The notes beneath the pieces were generated by a model. That model saw only the letters and a program-made list of their open reading frames with translations, did not search any database and was not told where the DNA came from. 64,000 bases of DNA from Seriola aureovittata. Its lineage: Eukaryota; Chordata; Actinopteri; Carangiformes; Carangidae. Made by a program: the position numbers and the translations under genes. The number at the start of each line of letters is the position of its first letter. The stretch's first letter is position 1. The DNA is taken from the NCBI RefSeq assembly GCF_021018895.1, contig NC_079373.1:14108501-14172500 (forward strand). The letters are read 5' to 3'. Positions 10,680 through 22,700 of the stretch are shown in pieces.

Positions 10680-13135
10680 CTAATGGCTGTCCTTTTGTTT
10701 TAAATTTATGCATCTGAGATAAGTTGGGGCCAGTGACATAGGTCACAATGCATGAGACAAATAAGAAAATGTTAGCAGGCTCTTTAATAGCTGAAATGAA
10801 CATAGTATTTACAAGTTTAAATGATATTGTTAACAGAATATAATTACCATCCCTTATTAGTATCCATTAGCATCTGTTGATTTATCATAAATAACTATCT
10901 GTCAGTAATTAGAATATGTTTTTATTTACTCACATGCCACATAAAACCAGGTGTTCAACAACCGTTTCTGACATGAAAAAAAAATAAATTGTGAGACTAT
11001 TTCTGGAGGCTCTTGCTTATTTTGCAGTAGAACAACATCAGATGTCAGAAAACTTTTGAATTCTGCTCACTGTAAACATGGCTACATATTGGGATAGAGA
11101 GAGCCAGTTGTGTCTTGTTGACTCACAGGATTATTCACCCTGTGTTTCTGACCCTTCTCTACTTGACTTGGACTCCCCTCACTCCCACCTCCACAGATCT
11201 CAGCATTCATTAAGATTACGTATTTACTTTAAGCCCGCCGCCTCTTTGCATAATGGCAAGCAGGTTCCCCGGCTGGCACAGTGTGTTTCAAGTGCTCGGT
11301 GAGGGTAGGACTGAATTTTAAACACGATGTGTCTTGCCTCGAAGTTGACCTTGCACAAAAAGCCCAGTGATCTCATTCTTCGCTTCAGTAGAAAGCTGCT
11401 GATTCTCTCTGTTGCAGTGTTGCTCCTGTAAGAAAGGAGCCCTGTATGGCCTGCATATCACTGCAGGCTACTTCTACAGACTCCCTCCACTCTCTCTCTT
11501 TTTTTTTTTTTTTCACCAGAACGGGAGGGCAGGGAAAATGGCTCAATTCATAATGCTTTGATATGGAAATCTAGGTTAATTTCTCTCTCCAAAGGGAGTA
11601 ATTTACAAATAGAGAATATAATCCAGCTAAATGCAGGAAAGGAGAGCAGCCATTTTATACTTCAGCTCAGTGATACTTATCTTGAGTTATTATTTTACAG
11701 AGATAGCAAACACGATAAAGCTATCATTTACATCCAGAGCCTGCTGATCATGTATCTTTGTTAATATTGTATAGTGTTAGAAGTCACAGTTCCTTGTGGC
11801 AACCACAGTAATTTCCCACATGGCGATGACAGTAAGTGGATATCACCCAGCTCCCACTGGAAGCAACTTTATCTCAGACTTACTTAAGGCCGCTGAACTT
11901 TTAGGTCATGAGAGGTCACAGAAGTCCCCTCTATACATTGAGGCCACACTGTTCTGTCTACTCACATGGATCATAACAATTAGATTAAATTACCTCAAGC
12001 TTTAGCATGGCCCTTGGCAGCTTTACTTGGCAGAACTATCTTTTAGAAAACAAAGGACATGCAGTGTATGAGACAAATGTTGGTAATATTGTTAAAATAT
12101 CCTCACAAAACAGCAGCTAAATTTTATATTTGTAGAGTAGACATACAGTTGCCAAAGCCTGAGTGTAAAGAAGCTAGGATGAGACTTTCATCAATAGCTC
12201 TTTAGATGCCTATCATCATGCTGGTACCATTTCATCCCTGGCTTTATGTGACTGAAAGCATTTATTACAGTGACACCCAACAGTTACTTTGATACCGTGC
12301 CTGTCAGTCTTAGGCATTGCCAAGCTGTCCTATGCGACTCAGGGTTATGAAGGTTAATATTGCCTAGTGCTCAAAATTCAAATGATGACAGGATGGGTTC
12401 ATTGATGAATGACTGATAGTTGACCCCATATTTCACTTGTCATTGTGTCCACTAAAGCTTTCTCAGACAAGGTTTGTCAGAAGAGGTTTGCAGCTTAACC
12501 CTCAGTTGTCGCCGTCTTTCCTCGCTGTCTGTGCTGCAGCTGATGACTCAGTTCCTTATCACGACTCGTCGTCAAATCTGATTTAAACTGGATTTGCTCT
12601 ATAAACATAAATTCATGGTCCTAATTTAGGTTAAATATATGTGTATGTCTGTGCCCTTGTATTGCTGTTAAGAAATATGTCTATTTGTACACATAAAATA
12701 TCTCAATGTGTATATGTGCATGTTTGGTAACTCAAATCAGACAAACACTGAACTACAAGACCAACACTGTGATTTAGTTCAATGGCTGTTGTCACTGTAT
12801 TCTAATGCTTTTTAGTTGGTTTTGTTAACATTTACAACAACTCTAAATGTCAGTAAAAGTCTGTAAAAGACGTTAACATTTACATTAATCCAACCAATCC
12901 ATACATTGTTTCAGGGGCAAATTTGAGGAGACCTTCAGATACTTCAATGGAGTCGTTTAAGTAAGTGTCAATCCATACTTTATTTGGCCACATCAACTCT
13001 CTGACATTCGGTTATGCAAATACAGAACTGTTAAACTGATCAAATTTAAAGCGTCAACAAACAGTTCTCACTCAAAGAGATATGTTTAAACCACAGATAA
13101 AAAGAACACTTTTTCATTTCATCAGGCATAAATGC
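10680..13135. other. Intergenic stretch, nothing firm
   Basis: AT-leaning, with a T run at about 11,501-11,515. The part around 11.06-11.5 kb is more balanced in composition and might be conserved non-coding DNA. No repeat family or exon could be supported. Confidence 0.35.
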
Positions 13136-13139
13136 AGGT

Positions 13140-13510
13140 TTTTTTAAAGCAGCTATAATCAATATTTTTCAATCAACAATGGATGGCTTATATATGAAAA
13201 TGGCTGTTCAGACAATTGTTTTGGTTTAATGACCGATAACGACATTATTTTGATTCACTCTCACAGCTCTCATGGCAAGACACACAAAGTTAGCCTAGAA
13301 ACTAGCTGGTGGACACAGTGGAGCATTTAGCAGTGAATTGGTGCTAAATGCTCCACTGATGGTGAAAAACAAACCTGGAGCTACAAGGAGCGTGGCATTA
13401 AGGTGGCCAGAAACACAAGTCCAAATGAATGCTGATGTTGCTCTGTATTAGCTGTGTACTGTAAATAGTAAGCACTAACAAGTTTCCATAGCAACAAAAA
13501 AGGTGCTAAT
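13140..13510 (+). mobile_element. Teleost interspersed repeat copy
   Basis: Several phrases are those of a repeat found widely in fish genomes: CAGCTATAATCAATATTTTT, GGCTGTTCAGACAATTG, GAAACTAGCTGGTGGACACA, GTGGAGCATTTAGCAG, CACAAGTCCAAATGAATGCT and CTGTGTACTGTAAATAG, in that order. The copy is diverged and has lost part of the usual centre. No coding capacity. It is probably a non-autonomous DNA element. The family name is not known to me. Confidence 0.6.
13317..13357. repeat. Perfect 16-bp inverted repeat (hairpin)
   Basis: AGTGGAGCATTTAGCA at 13,317-13,332 is followed, after the nine-base loop GTGAATTGG, by its exact reverse complement at 13,342-13,357. It lies inside the interspersed repeat of 13.14-13.51 kb. 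In other copies that I recall only one arm is present, so the second arm may be a copy-specific inversion or template-switch product. Confidence 0.9.
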
Positions 13511-15560
13511 ATGTCAGTGTTGTGTCCACAGTTTGTTTCCTCTGGTCCCAAGGGGCCAAAAAATCTGTTATTATGCGTTTCAGGTTTTTAATTGCTCAGT
13601 CATCCATTTCATTGCTGAAAAATGCCAATATAATAATGTTTCAAAAGAAGGTGTTGGATTGCAGTTTTGAATTAAGTTCTGTTCACCAATCTATTTGGGT
13701 TTCTTGTATTTTCATTTTAAAGTACATGAAAAGACAAACAACGGCATCAGTTTATCAATGGTAGGTTACTTGTAGGTCTGGTGGTGTTATGTCTTGTCAG
13801 TTAATAATGACCTTTAGAGTAAGACACTTTCAGGCTTCAATACATGCATTACCTCTGTACTGTCACATGCTATTTTTCCAGATGGCTTTCAGATGGTAAC
13901 CTCATCTGGCCATGGTTGGCCCATGATATGCCACTGCTTTGTTGAGGTCTTGATACCCACATCTTGCCTGTGGGCTTTGCTCTTTATGGGTTTCAGCTGG
14001 AGGATACCTTGGTGAAACCTTGCAGTGATGAGGGCAATAAGTCTTTCAGAAGCAAGTCAAATCCTAGCATGGCTTGACACAAGTAATGAGTTGCATCAAT
14101 GCTAGTTCAGCGTCAAAGGACAAAGGCTAGAATACATGCTCTATTATGAAAAGGTCAACTCAGTCAAACTTAATGTGACATACAGTACGTCTACACAGAA
14201 GTTTGGGGTCAGTGCTAGTTATCCAATGTAGATTTAAAAAAAAAAAGAAAGAAATATATAACTAAAAATCATGTTTATGTAGAATCTTTTTATATATATA
14301 TAGTTTTTATATGAACTCCAATTAAGTGATAAACTTCTATTGCTCCATCATATCTGCTGATATCAATCATAGACACTTTAGTTTGCTGTTGGTGCCATTT
14401 GCTTAGCTTGTTTTATTCCTTAAATTAGACATACCTAGCAAATTATCACTAATTATGGTATTGAACCTTAATGATGACGCTAATTCAATTTGGTGCTATT
14501 TATTTTTTCTCACTTTCAGACCCAACAGAAATCCCCCTTTTATTGATGCTTCAAATTTACCCATCTCACATACAGTCTCTTGACTACAGCACACTGACAT
14601 TTCTAATTTCAAGCAAAATATCACTACTATCACAACCTTCCCCTTCTCCTTCATTGGATGGGGCCTACTGGAGCAAGCAGGATGCCCCTGTTAGGTCTCC
14701 CTCCTGCCTAGCGTCAGCACCACTGCACCATACAGCCATTAACCACCATTACCGGGCAGGGCCATTTCATGGTCAAAGAGCATTTTAGTGTTAGCTCTCC
14801 CTGGGGCGACAAAATCAGCCAAGTGAATTTCAAGCCTGCTCTACTACATATGCTATGTTTTACATTTTCCCTTTTTTCAGCTTATTTTTTTCCTCAACAT
14901 CGCCCTGTTGTGCACTTTGACTCTGCAAGTGTGACTTAGCGTAACGCAACTATACATGATCAATGGCATGAATGTCTGCAGTGAACTGTGAACTTCACAG
15001 ATGATGAAAAAAAAGAAGTGCGGCACATACTTGATGCATCTTACAGTAATCCCATGACATTATGTTGAGAGCATTCAGAGAGTGATCTTAACAACCCCAT
15101 CATCAAAGAAAGGATTGAAGACCTTATTGTGTTTATAAGACATTATGTGATGGACAAATGACCTGTATTCTGATGTTGGGAAACAGTTCTCTATTGTTAG
15201 TGTATGATTTATGATTATTGGCTGAGACCACTAATGGGGCTCTATAGACTTTCTCCTCCTTACATCACAGCACATTAAAATTTTCATGGTCTGGCTATCA
15301 AGATGGACCTTTTCAACCCTGTTCAACTCTTTATCCACAAAGTATTCAGCAATGGATGGAACAGGAGGGAAACTCATTAGGGGGCTGTGATCACAGAGGT
15401 AGGAAGTTAGTAGGTTACTTTCAACAAATGTCAGGGTGTGAGGGTTCCTCATTGCTAATTTAAAATGGTAACCACCTGGATTGACACAGAAACGTTTCCT
15501 GTGCCCATATCTGTAGCATGACATAATTAGTTTGTGTGATAAAAAATAAATCCATTTATG
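13511..15560. other. AT-rich intergenic stretch
   Basis: Includes an A-rich run and a (TA)n-like stretch at 14,228-14,320. A phrase near 14.18 kb (CAGAAGTTTGGGGTCAG) resembles part of a common fish repeat, but is too short to assign. No gene or RNA recognised. Confidence 0.35.
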
Positions 15561-15564
15561 ATGG

Positions 15565-15965
15565 AGGTTTGATTAGGTTTAGGTATGCATACAACTTGAT
15601 TAGGTTTAAGGAAAGATCATGAATTAGGTTAAAATAATTGCTTTGTTTGACTGCATTATGCTGGAAGTCTTTTCTTCAAAAAAAAAAATCAAAAAATCAA
15701 AAAAGAGGGCTAGAAAGCAGACCCATTCTCAGCAGAGTATGAAAAAGCTTTTCTTCAGTGCTTTCACACAACATCAAATATCTATCCTCATCCTCAAAAC
15801 AAATCAGCAGGCGTAGGCTTGTCAATGTTGCAAACCACCTTACTTACTTACTGTCACTGCACATCTGGAAAGAAAGAATAGCCCATGGCAACCCTGTCTC
15901 CTAGAAGTTTACGTTTACATACAAGTAATATGCAACAGCAAATACGTTTTGTGGGAAACCACAGA
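15565..15965. mobile_element. Degraded teleost repeat with GATTAGGTTTAGG motifs
   Basis: The left part (15,570-15,650) has GATTAGGTTTAGG, GATTAGGTTTAAGGAAAGATC and GAATTAGGTTAAAATAA-type phrases, the signature of a very common fish repeat ('GGTTAGGTTTAGGCAC...'). The right part (15,885-15,965: CCTAGAAGTTTACGTTTACA, ATATGCAACAGCAAATACG, TTTTGTGGGAAACC) also belongs to the wording that accompanies it. The segment between them is less clear. Related phrases recur at 40.6-40.86 kb. Probably an old non-autonomous element. Confidence 0.5.
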
Positions 15966-16041
15966 TGGGACAGTGGATGCAAACCTCGCTCTCTAGGGTG
16001 AAAACATCCATCTCAACCACCTCTTGGTGAGCTATTTGTAA

Positions 16042-16170
16042 GTTTTGCTATTGCCACTCTTACTGCTACATTAAGAGCAGTTTACTTACCAGTCTTGCAG
16101 TGAGCTTGAGCCAAAGTTGCGTTTTCAAGACAAGAGGTGACTGGACGCTACAGTGACTTGGTATTAAACA
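16042..16170. mobile_element. Partial copy of the 42.2-kb inverted-repeat element
   Basis: GTTTTGCTATTGCCA and AGCAGTTTACTTACCAGTC-type phrases (16,042-16,094) and a following CTACAGTGACTTGGTAT match, in order and spacing, the element at 42,202-42,480 (arm, then CGACAGTGACTCTGTAT). The opposite inverted arm is not visible here, so the copy is truncated or decayed. Confidence 0.5.
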
Positions 16171-17216
16171 TTACACACCAGTGCACACCATTGTAAATAA
16201 TACTTAAGTACTAAAAATAGCCATCAATCAATCAAGTGAATAGTGATCAGTTACTGAAGACTTAAAAAAATCACTTGTCAAACTTCAGTCACTGGAAGAT
16301 ATATTTTTTTCTCCTCTGGAAAAAAATGCAAAAGGTAATTATGAAATAGCAATTAATTGATAAAATACATATCGACAAACAACTCTCTAATGTTACCCAA
16401 TGCGTGTATTTACACTACCTTATGATGGCACATAGCTCCAAATGCTGTCAGTTCAGGTACCGGCAATCCCCCTGAGTGAAGTCTCAAACATCTGGAATTC
16501 TTCAGAAATGAAGTAATCAAAGTTGACGTCAAGCTGGTCCATAAAGTTTGTTCCCAAGAGCCAGCAATCTGGCTTGACATCGGCATGAAGTGTAAAGAAA
16601 CATTTTTATTAACAAATTTCAGTGACTTGTGGTGTACAGCCATGTAGAGCAGCAGAATATAGCAGACAGCTGCTGCTAGCAGACCTGACTTATAAGTGCT
16701 GTGCATAGACTGTCTCTGCCATCTGGCTATGACCAGTGAAGGTGAGGTGATCTGAAATGCAAACATGAAGGCTCAACCTTAATGTGCGAACAAGTTTAGC
16801 ATCAAACAGATTCAAGTTAACTACTAAACAATACCTGACACAGAGGACATAGAGGCATATTTTCATTTTCCAGGACACAGAAAACTTGAATAGGGGTCAA
16901 ACTATAGTCATGTTTTAGTTTAACGTTTTCCTGACAATCAAGGGGATTACATGTATATGTGCAATATAGCAGATAAAGCATGATTCCCTTGTGCTTCAAA
17001 AGCACCCTGCTGATTGATGTTGGCAGAAGATGGCAACGCCACTGGGTGATTCTTGGGATGAGAGCGAGAGACGCCACCCACTGTCAAGTTGTACACCAGC
17101 TCAATAGTCCACCGAGCACTGACAGTCACCACAGCTGTACATTTTACGCTACCTGAAGCCCAATAATTAGCATTTCTTTTTGAGCAATGGAAAAAAGATA
17201 ACAAACAGAACATGCA
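16171..17216. other. Intergenic stretch, nothing firm
   Basis: A 118-codon minus-strand frame at 16,410-16,766 shows no domain and lacks splice support. The region near 16.62-16.70 kb contains CAGCTGCTGCTAGCAG, possibly part of a worn repeat. Otherwise nothing is recognised. Confidence 0.35.
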
Positions 17217-17265
17217 CCCCACCCCCACCCCCCCCACACACACACACCCCATACCCACCCCCAGA
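17217..17265 (-). repeat. C-rich/CA tract (G-rich on minus strand)
   Basis: Runs of 4, 5 and 8 cytosines separated by single A's, followed by (CA)n and further C runs. On the minus strand this gives several G runs with very short loops, which fits a G-quadruplex-forming sequence. Confidence 0.75.
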
Positions 17266-17337
17266 CTTGCATCACACAAACGGACACACTGCGCACACAC
17301 AGATTACTGCACTCAGCACATTCATAGAATTTCCTGT

Positions 17338-17370
17338 TAATTTATTTTATTTTATTTATTTATTTTTTTT
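17338..17370. repeat. (ATTTT)n / (ATTT)n tract
   Basis: Short tandem ATTTT then ATTT units ending in a T run. Confidence 0.85.
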
Positions 17371-18180
17371 CTGTTAGCTAGATCTCAGGATGAAATTAAT
17401 TGTGCAGGTTTTGTATTAATTTGTGTCAATGTTACACTTGTCAGCTTGAAGTTGACAAGAGGAGCCATATTCTTGTTGTACAGTAGGAATCCAAACATGC
17501 TGGTTCTGCCTCATGCTGCTGGCGGATGACACTCAGGGAGAGATCATTCTTGCTCAGTAGGCAGTTTCCTCTCAGTTGAACTAGCCAGCTGTTTGTTTCT
17601 CAAAACTTGACTGTTTGACATATGTTGTATCCATGTTGCAGAAAATCACTCCAATAACAAATTACTTTTCCCCAAACTGCATCTGCCCTTGGAATGCACT
17701 GTGTTTTGTTTGTATGTTGACATTTTTAAGCAGTAAAACCCATTTTTCTTATGATTATTTGCAATTAATTATCTGTTTCCTGTTAGAACTACTCTAGAAA
17801 GCAATATTTAATATACATTCATCATATCATTTGCGAGACGATGTGACGCAGTGGGATAACTGGATGAAAGGCTGCTTGTGTTGTGTATTTTGTCCTGGAG
17901 GCAGACATAGCAGGACGAATCAGCAGGCCTCAGGACAAACCTCCCTGTCACCAGAGATGGAGAGCCTGGCCGACTGTGTTGACTGATTGTTAGCATTAGT
18001 GGCTGTGAGTGTGATTAATATGCCTGCCCCTCACATAGCACTCTGGAAAAAGAGAGGTGTAGCTTAAAACTGAACAGGGGTGGCCACATTTCACGCTTTC
18101 AAAGAAGATAATGCATAACCTCAGCGTGGCCGGCTGTGTATGGCAGGATGGATGGCTTTCAGAAACCAGGTGCTGTTGCA
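17371..18180. other. Intergenic stretch, possibly conserved in part
   Basis: No exon or repeat family recognised. The part from about 17.83 to 18.18 kb is balanced in composition, lacks simple repeats and runs into the coding-like block that follows. Confidence 0.3.
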
Positions 18181-18437
18181 TTAATTCCTCCACCCTAAAT
18201 CAGAGCGAGGATGTGCTGGCCTAATGAGCTTGTTGTGTGGGATGCTGTGAGTGCTGCTGAGACGCTGTGAGAACACACTGCGCTCCAGCTTAGTGAATTT
18301 GAGACTGCCATAATTGCTGCATTGTGATGGTGATTTTCTTCTTCCGCATCTGAAGCAGCCCCTTAGCATCTGCTTGTTTGCCTGGGCCTCCTGTCTGCGG
18401 CGGTCATAGCACTCCCTCTGCTTCCTCACTCTGGAGC
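18181..18437 (-). other. Coding-like block on minus strand
   Basis: On the minus strand an acceptor (GAATGCTACAG|GC) opens a frame of about 85 codons that is arginine-, lysine- and glutamine-rich near its start (VRKQRECYDRRRQEAQANK), as in a coiled-coil or basic segment, and later has two Cys-x2-Cys-like positions. There is no clear donor downstream; the frame runs to a stop at 18,181. The acceptor phase would join in frame to the donor of the exon candidate at 33,781, also on the minus strand. The family was not recognised. It may equally be a conserved non-coding element that happens to be open. Confidence 0.2.
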
Positions 18438-18654
18438 CTGTAGCATTCACCAAACATTTGGGCTCTAATTTGAGAAGATTAGGTCCCCATGCTGATAAGT
18501 CAAACATTGCATCACAGCCTTTCTGCTGTGATATGAAAGGGTGTCACTATGCACTGGCACTGCTGACAAAAGGATGCTCATGTTTGCAGTATCAGTGCCA
18601 GCAAGCAATCCTGCTTATTTTAAGATTGTTGCCTCAGCAGAAAGGTTAATGTTC

Positions 18655-18706
18655 TAATGTAATGTACATACTGTGTATATGTATATATGCATATATATAT
18701 CTTGTT
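18655..18706. repeat. AT-rich (TATA/TGTA) microsatellite
   Basis: Alternating TGTATATG and TATATA units. Simple sequence. Confidence 0.8.
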
Positions 18707-18939
18707 GACTGAGGCTAAAATTACCAGTGCCAACATGTTGGACCGGTGCCTTACAACGAGCTTTAACAGGCGCCCACATTCATGTCTTGCTATTATTAAG
18801 TTTCTTATGTTGCAGTAATGTGACTTCGCTTAGAATACCAAACCAAACGTGTAAATATACCACGTCCAGTCAGTCTCGCAGTCAGCGGTAGACATGACAT
18901 GATAAAATGCCACCTTCAGTTTTTCCATTTTAGTACGTG

Positions 18940-20310
18940 TGAAGGCCATAAGATGGCTAAGCGATTAACCGCGCTGCTCTCTCAACATCTGTAAGAGGTT
19001 CATCTGTGCAGCAGAGATCCATGGCTCGGGCACTCCCTCTGTGCCCCTATGGAAAAAGAGGCCTGCCAGAATGAGGAATGATGGCTAAGGCCCTGATTAT
19101 TAGGATTAATTGTCTTTTAGTCATGCAGCGGAGCAGGAGTGCCAGGGTAAGGCAAGGTGGAAATAATGAGGGCCAGCCAGCAGTCGTCATGTTTTCTTTA
19201 TAAGCACCCTTCACAAAACACTTGCTATAAGGTACTTCACTCTATCAACACTATATTGGTGATAAGCATGAAGTCATAATAAAATGTGAAATGGAATGGA
19301 AGATGAACTGGCAACCCGCTCACTTGTTTTAAATAACAACACTGCATTGATAATACTGGTGCTGTGTGGCCTGTGAAAACACACCTGCCAGGTTAGAGGA
19401 GTCCTACATCATTTGCCTCTTGTTCATTTTGGCCTCATAACTCTATAGTATTGATCTGTGAGATTTACTAAAAACATGTTTTCATTACTTTATGTTTTTT
19501 GCACAAAAGGTTTGTGTCAAGTTTAAGCTGCTGGCAAAAAGGAAAACAATTCACAACAAAGTGGTTACATGAACATTTCTTTTTAAAGTAAGACTTTGGT
19601 AAAATGTTTCAATTAAATAGTGCCGATAATACCAAAATTGATGCAGTTTTAACAGACAGCTTCAACTAATTAATTATTTTTCTTTTCTTTATTCCAAGGC
19701 TCTTAGGATATCTTGGGGGTGTTGTTTTTGTCTGGAGTTATAAAGCTACATTGTTTCCTGTGTTTTCACTGAAACAGACGGAACACTAAAGTTGCCTCAT
19801 GTCCTCAAAGTGAACAAGAATCAATTTCCAGGAAAGTTGCAAATAAATGCCTTTCCACCAACTAAACGTCTAAACAGCTGTCACTTCCCGGCATATTCAT
19901 TCATCATTATTAGATAATAAGTGGGGAATAGCCCCTGAAAACCTCTATTACCTTTATGTACTCTGCAGAAGTGTGCCACAGATAACAGATGAGGCTGGAC
20001 TTGATGTAAAATTAAATTACTTTTTTCATATTGGGCACAATTAATGGGTTTTAGAAGCAGTGAGGCTCTGTGCTTTTAGGGATGTGTCCTATCAACTCGT
20101 CCCGGGGATTAACCTATCTACTTTGCATTGGCCTCTGACTGCATGCAAGCAATGCTAATCTGCGCTCAACCAGACAAGCCCCCTTCAATAACTTTCAAAA
20201 ACTTCTTCATTGATGATGGAATATCTGTCAGCTGGGTGTCATTAATTTTGTAAATGATTAAGCATGCATTTACAACGTCTTGTCAAGTGGAAGTTTTGAG
20301 CTGTCGCTGC
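18940..20310. promoter_or_regulatory. Stretch resembling conserved non-coding DNA
   Basis: Mixed composition, few simple repeats, and clusters of homeodomain-type ATTA/TAAT and TALE-type CTGTCA sites, for example CTGTCAGCTGG and GTCATTAATTTTGTAAATGA near 20.23-20.26 kb, and CACAATTAATGG near 20.04 kb. These are features common in vertebrate developmental enhancers but not proof of conservation. Confidence 0.25.
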
Positions 20311-20999
20311 TTCGAGCACAGGCAGTTTTTTTATTTTTATAAAACCTTGTGGAGCCTATGTTTTGTTCACTACCTCATGTAGCAAAACTGTTCGTGTTCA
20401 GTGAAATTATTAAGTTAATTGTATGATAAATCCATATTCCATCCATTTTTAACTTGACTAACTGTTACTACATCAGCCTATTCTCTGTGACCTCCTGGAA
20501 ATGCTCGGCTTCTGTATTTCCCACTGAGAAGGTCCTTTTATTTTATTAATTTTTTTGCTTTTGTATAGTCAGATTTGTTCTGTTTTGTGTTTGAAAGCAC
20601 CGCTGGGTCAACACTAGCTTCCCCTTGGCCTTGACTGTGACAATACAGCAGCTGAATAAAAGTCATAGGAGAGATGCCTTTGATTGCGGAATACCCTTCC
20701 AAATCTTACATAGCCTTGGGTAAAAACATGGAACAACAACACAGAGGTACAGTACAGCACAATGGAGGCGCTCAACATGAACTAATCAGTGTTTTGGGAA
20801 TATATAAGTCTCTTTGACTTTCAAGGCATTCAAGGGAGAGAAAGCGTTTCCAAGTTGTTTGTCATCTAAACAAATCTTCCCTGCAGCATTTTTTCATACT
20901 TCCAATAATAGTGACTGGTTCAAATGCCAAATTATGCTTTGCTCTGACATATTGCCCACACCATGTGGTGTATATGTGTGTTTGTATATGTGCTTGTGT
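20311..20999. other. Intergenic stretch, nothing recognised
   Basis: T-rich patches around 20.53-20.57 kb. No exon, RNA or repeat family seen. Confidence 0.35.
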
Positions 21000-21067
21000 A
21001 TATGTCTCTGTGTGTGCGTGTCAGGATGTGTGTATCGCTGATTGTGTGTGTGAGAGACTGTTGTATA

Positions 21068-21104
<37 letters not shown>
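21000..21104 (+). repeat. (TG)n microsatellite, imperfect then pure
   Basis: Interrupted TG-rich sequence (about 20,970-21,073) leads into a pure run of about 15 TG units at 21,074-21,104. Long frames reading Cys-Val or Thr-His here are artefacts of the repeat. Confidence 0.95.
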
Positions 21105-21107
<3 letters not shown>

Positions 21108-21234
21108 CGTGCCCGCTGTTTGTATGCACTGTACGTGTACGTGTTAGTGGAGGTGGCTGGTGGCGGTGTACCAACTAGTCACGGACCTGGAGGATTAGAT
21201 TTACCATTTCAAAGATGCCTGTGTTTCTAAAGTT

Positions 21235-21253
21235 TACACACACACATAGATGT

Positions 21254-21332
<79 letters not shown>

Positions 21333-21356
21333 CACACAGACACACACACACACACT
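21235..21356 (+). repeat. (CA)n microsatellite
   Basis: About 120 bases of CA units broken by a few CG, GA and TAGATG interruptions. It lies about 130 bases after a (TG)n run, so the two can pair as a large imperfect hairpin. Confidence 0.95.
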
Positions 21357-22318
21357 CATACAATCATCCACCCACACTCTGCTTCCCCAGCTTGTCAACG
21401 TGCAACGTGGGCTGTGGAGGCTTGTGCGAACAGATGGGAGGAACCAGCATAAAATAAAGTTAAACTAGAACAGAATGACTATGCAAGTGGCGTGGCCGCC
21501 CTTTGTTTGCTAGGAAGGTGATCCTCAGCAGCTGGGGATGATGGAACGCATGATTAAAATTACCAGAGGGAATGATTAATATCTCCTTAAAGCACACACT
21601 TCCAGCATATCAATCATCTCATTACACTGGAAAAGTTAATTGTGTGAGGGGAGGGTTGGGGCCCCTGAACCATGAAAAAGTAGCCCACCCCTCGACATGT
21701 TTACTTACACAACAGAACAGACCCAATAACTCCATGTGTACTGTTCTGTGTTTTGAGAGTTTCAACTGTTTCCACTGAAACAGGCCCCGCTCAGCAGGGG
21801 ACACTGTATTTAACAGTAACTGGAATTTTTGCCTGCTGAAAAAACTTTGTTTAGACGGATGGGTACAAAGCTACTAAAAACTGACATATGCTGTTAAAGA
21901 ATGCAAAATGCACTTTTTTGGCAGGGGGCATATACAAAATATGCAAAGTACAGTAAGCACTGCAGTGCAACACCACATGCAGCTCTCAGCCCTCATGTGA
22001 ATAACATCCATGAAAATAGTTGAGTGCTATATATTAGTGGGATATTCCAGAAATCATAAATGGCAAGGTTATGAACTGTTGGTCTGTTTAACTGAATTGA
22101 GATCAATTTCCTGGTAGCCATGATTTCCTGTAAGATTTGTATAATTAAAGGTTTCAACTTTCATGGGGCGATGTGATGGGATGTCATGAAGTCCTGCATG
22201 TGTGCATGTGTTTGTGTATACAAAAAGCATGCACAGGAAGTGAGTAGCTGAAGACTGTTTAAGTGCTAAACCATGACAAAAAAAAGGAAAGAAGAAATAA
22301 AGCTGCATTCACAGGGAG
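21357..22318. other. Intergenic stretch, nothing firm
   Basis: The part at 21.48-21.65 kb is balanced and could be conserved non-coding DNA. No repeat or exon recognised. Confidence 0.3.
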
Positions 22319-22700
22319 ATGAGGGGAGGTAGGGGTCCCTGTGCCTATGGTGGCCCGGATTGCCCTTGCCTTGCCTTCCTTTCCCCTAGTTGCCAGTGTG
22401 TCCTACTCTTTGCCCTCTCTGCTCCGCTGCGCTCGCTCCCGTCCCCCCTCCCACCTCTCCCTGCGTGCCTACGCTGCCTGAGCCAGCTGCTCCCACTTCA
22501 TCTTCAGCAGCGTCACCAGGCGGGGTATTAATCATGTTTTTCGAGGGGGACACTCTGCTATTTATCTCTCTGACACTTCCAGCATTCAGAGGCCCGTTGC
22601 TGGGCACAGCCCATTGAGTAGTAAGATTACACATTACTTCGCTCCATTGCTTCTCCCTGCCCTCTCCATTGACTAGCTGTTCAACGGTGGCATCAAGCTT
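22319..22700. promoter_or_regulatory. GC-rich islet followed by conserved-looking DNA
   Basis: The segment 22,380-22,530 is pyrimidine- and CpG-rich (CTCCGCTGCGCTCGCTCCCG) against an AT-rich background, in the manner of a small promoter or 5' untranslated region. From 22,530 to 22,700 the sequence becomes balanced and lacks simple repeats, and includes GGTATTAATCATG. No clear TATA box or splice donor is associated. Overlapping frames on both strands are composition artefacts. Confidence 0.3.
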
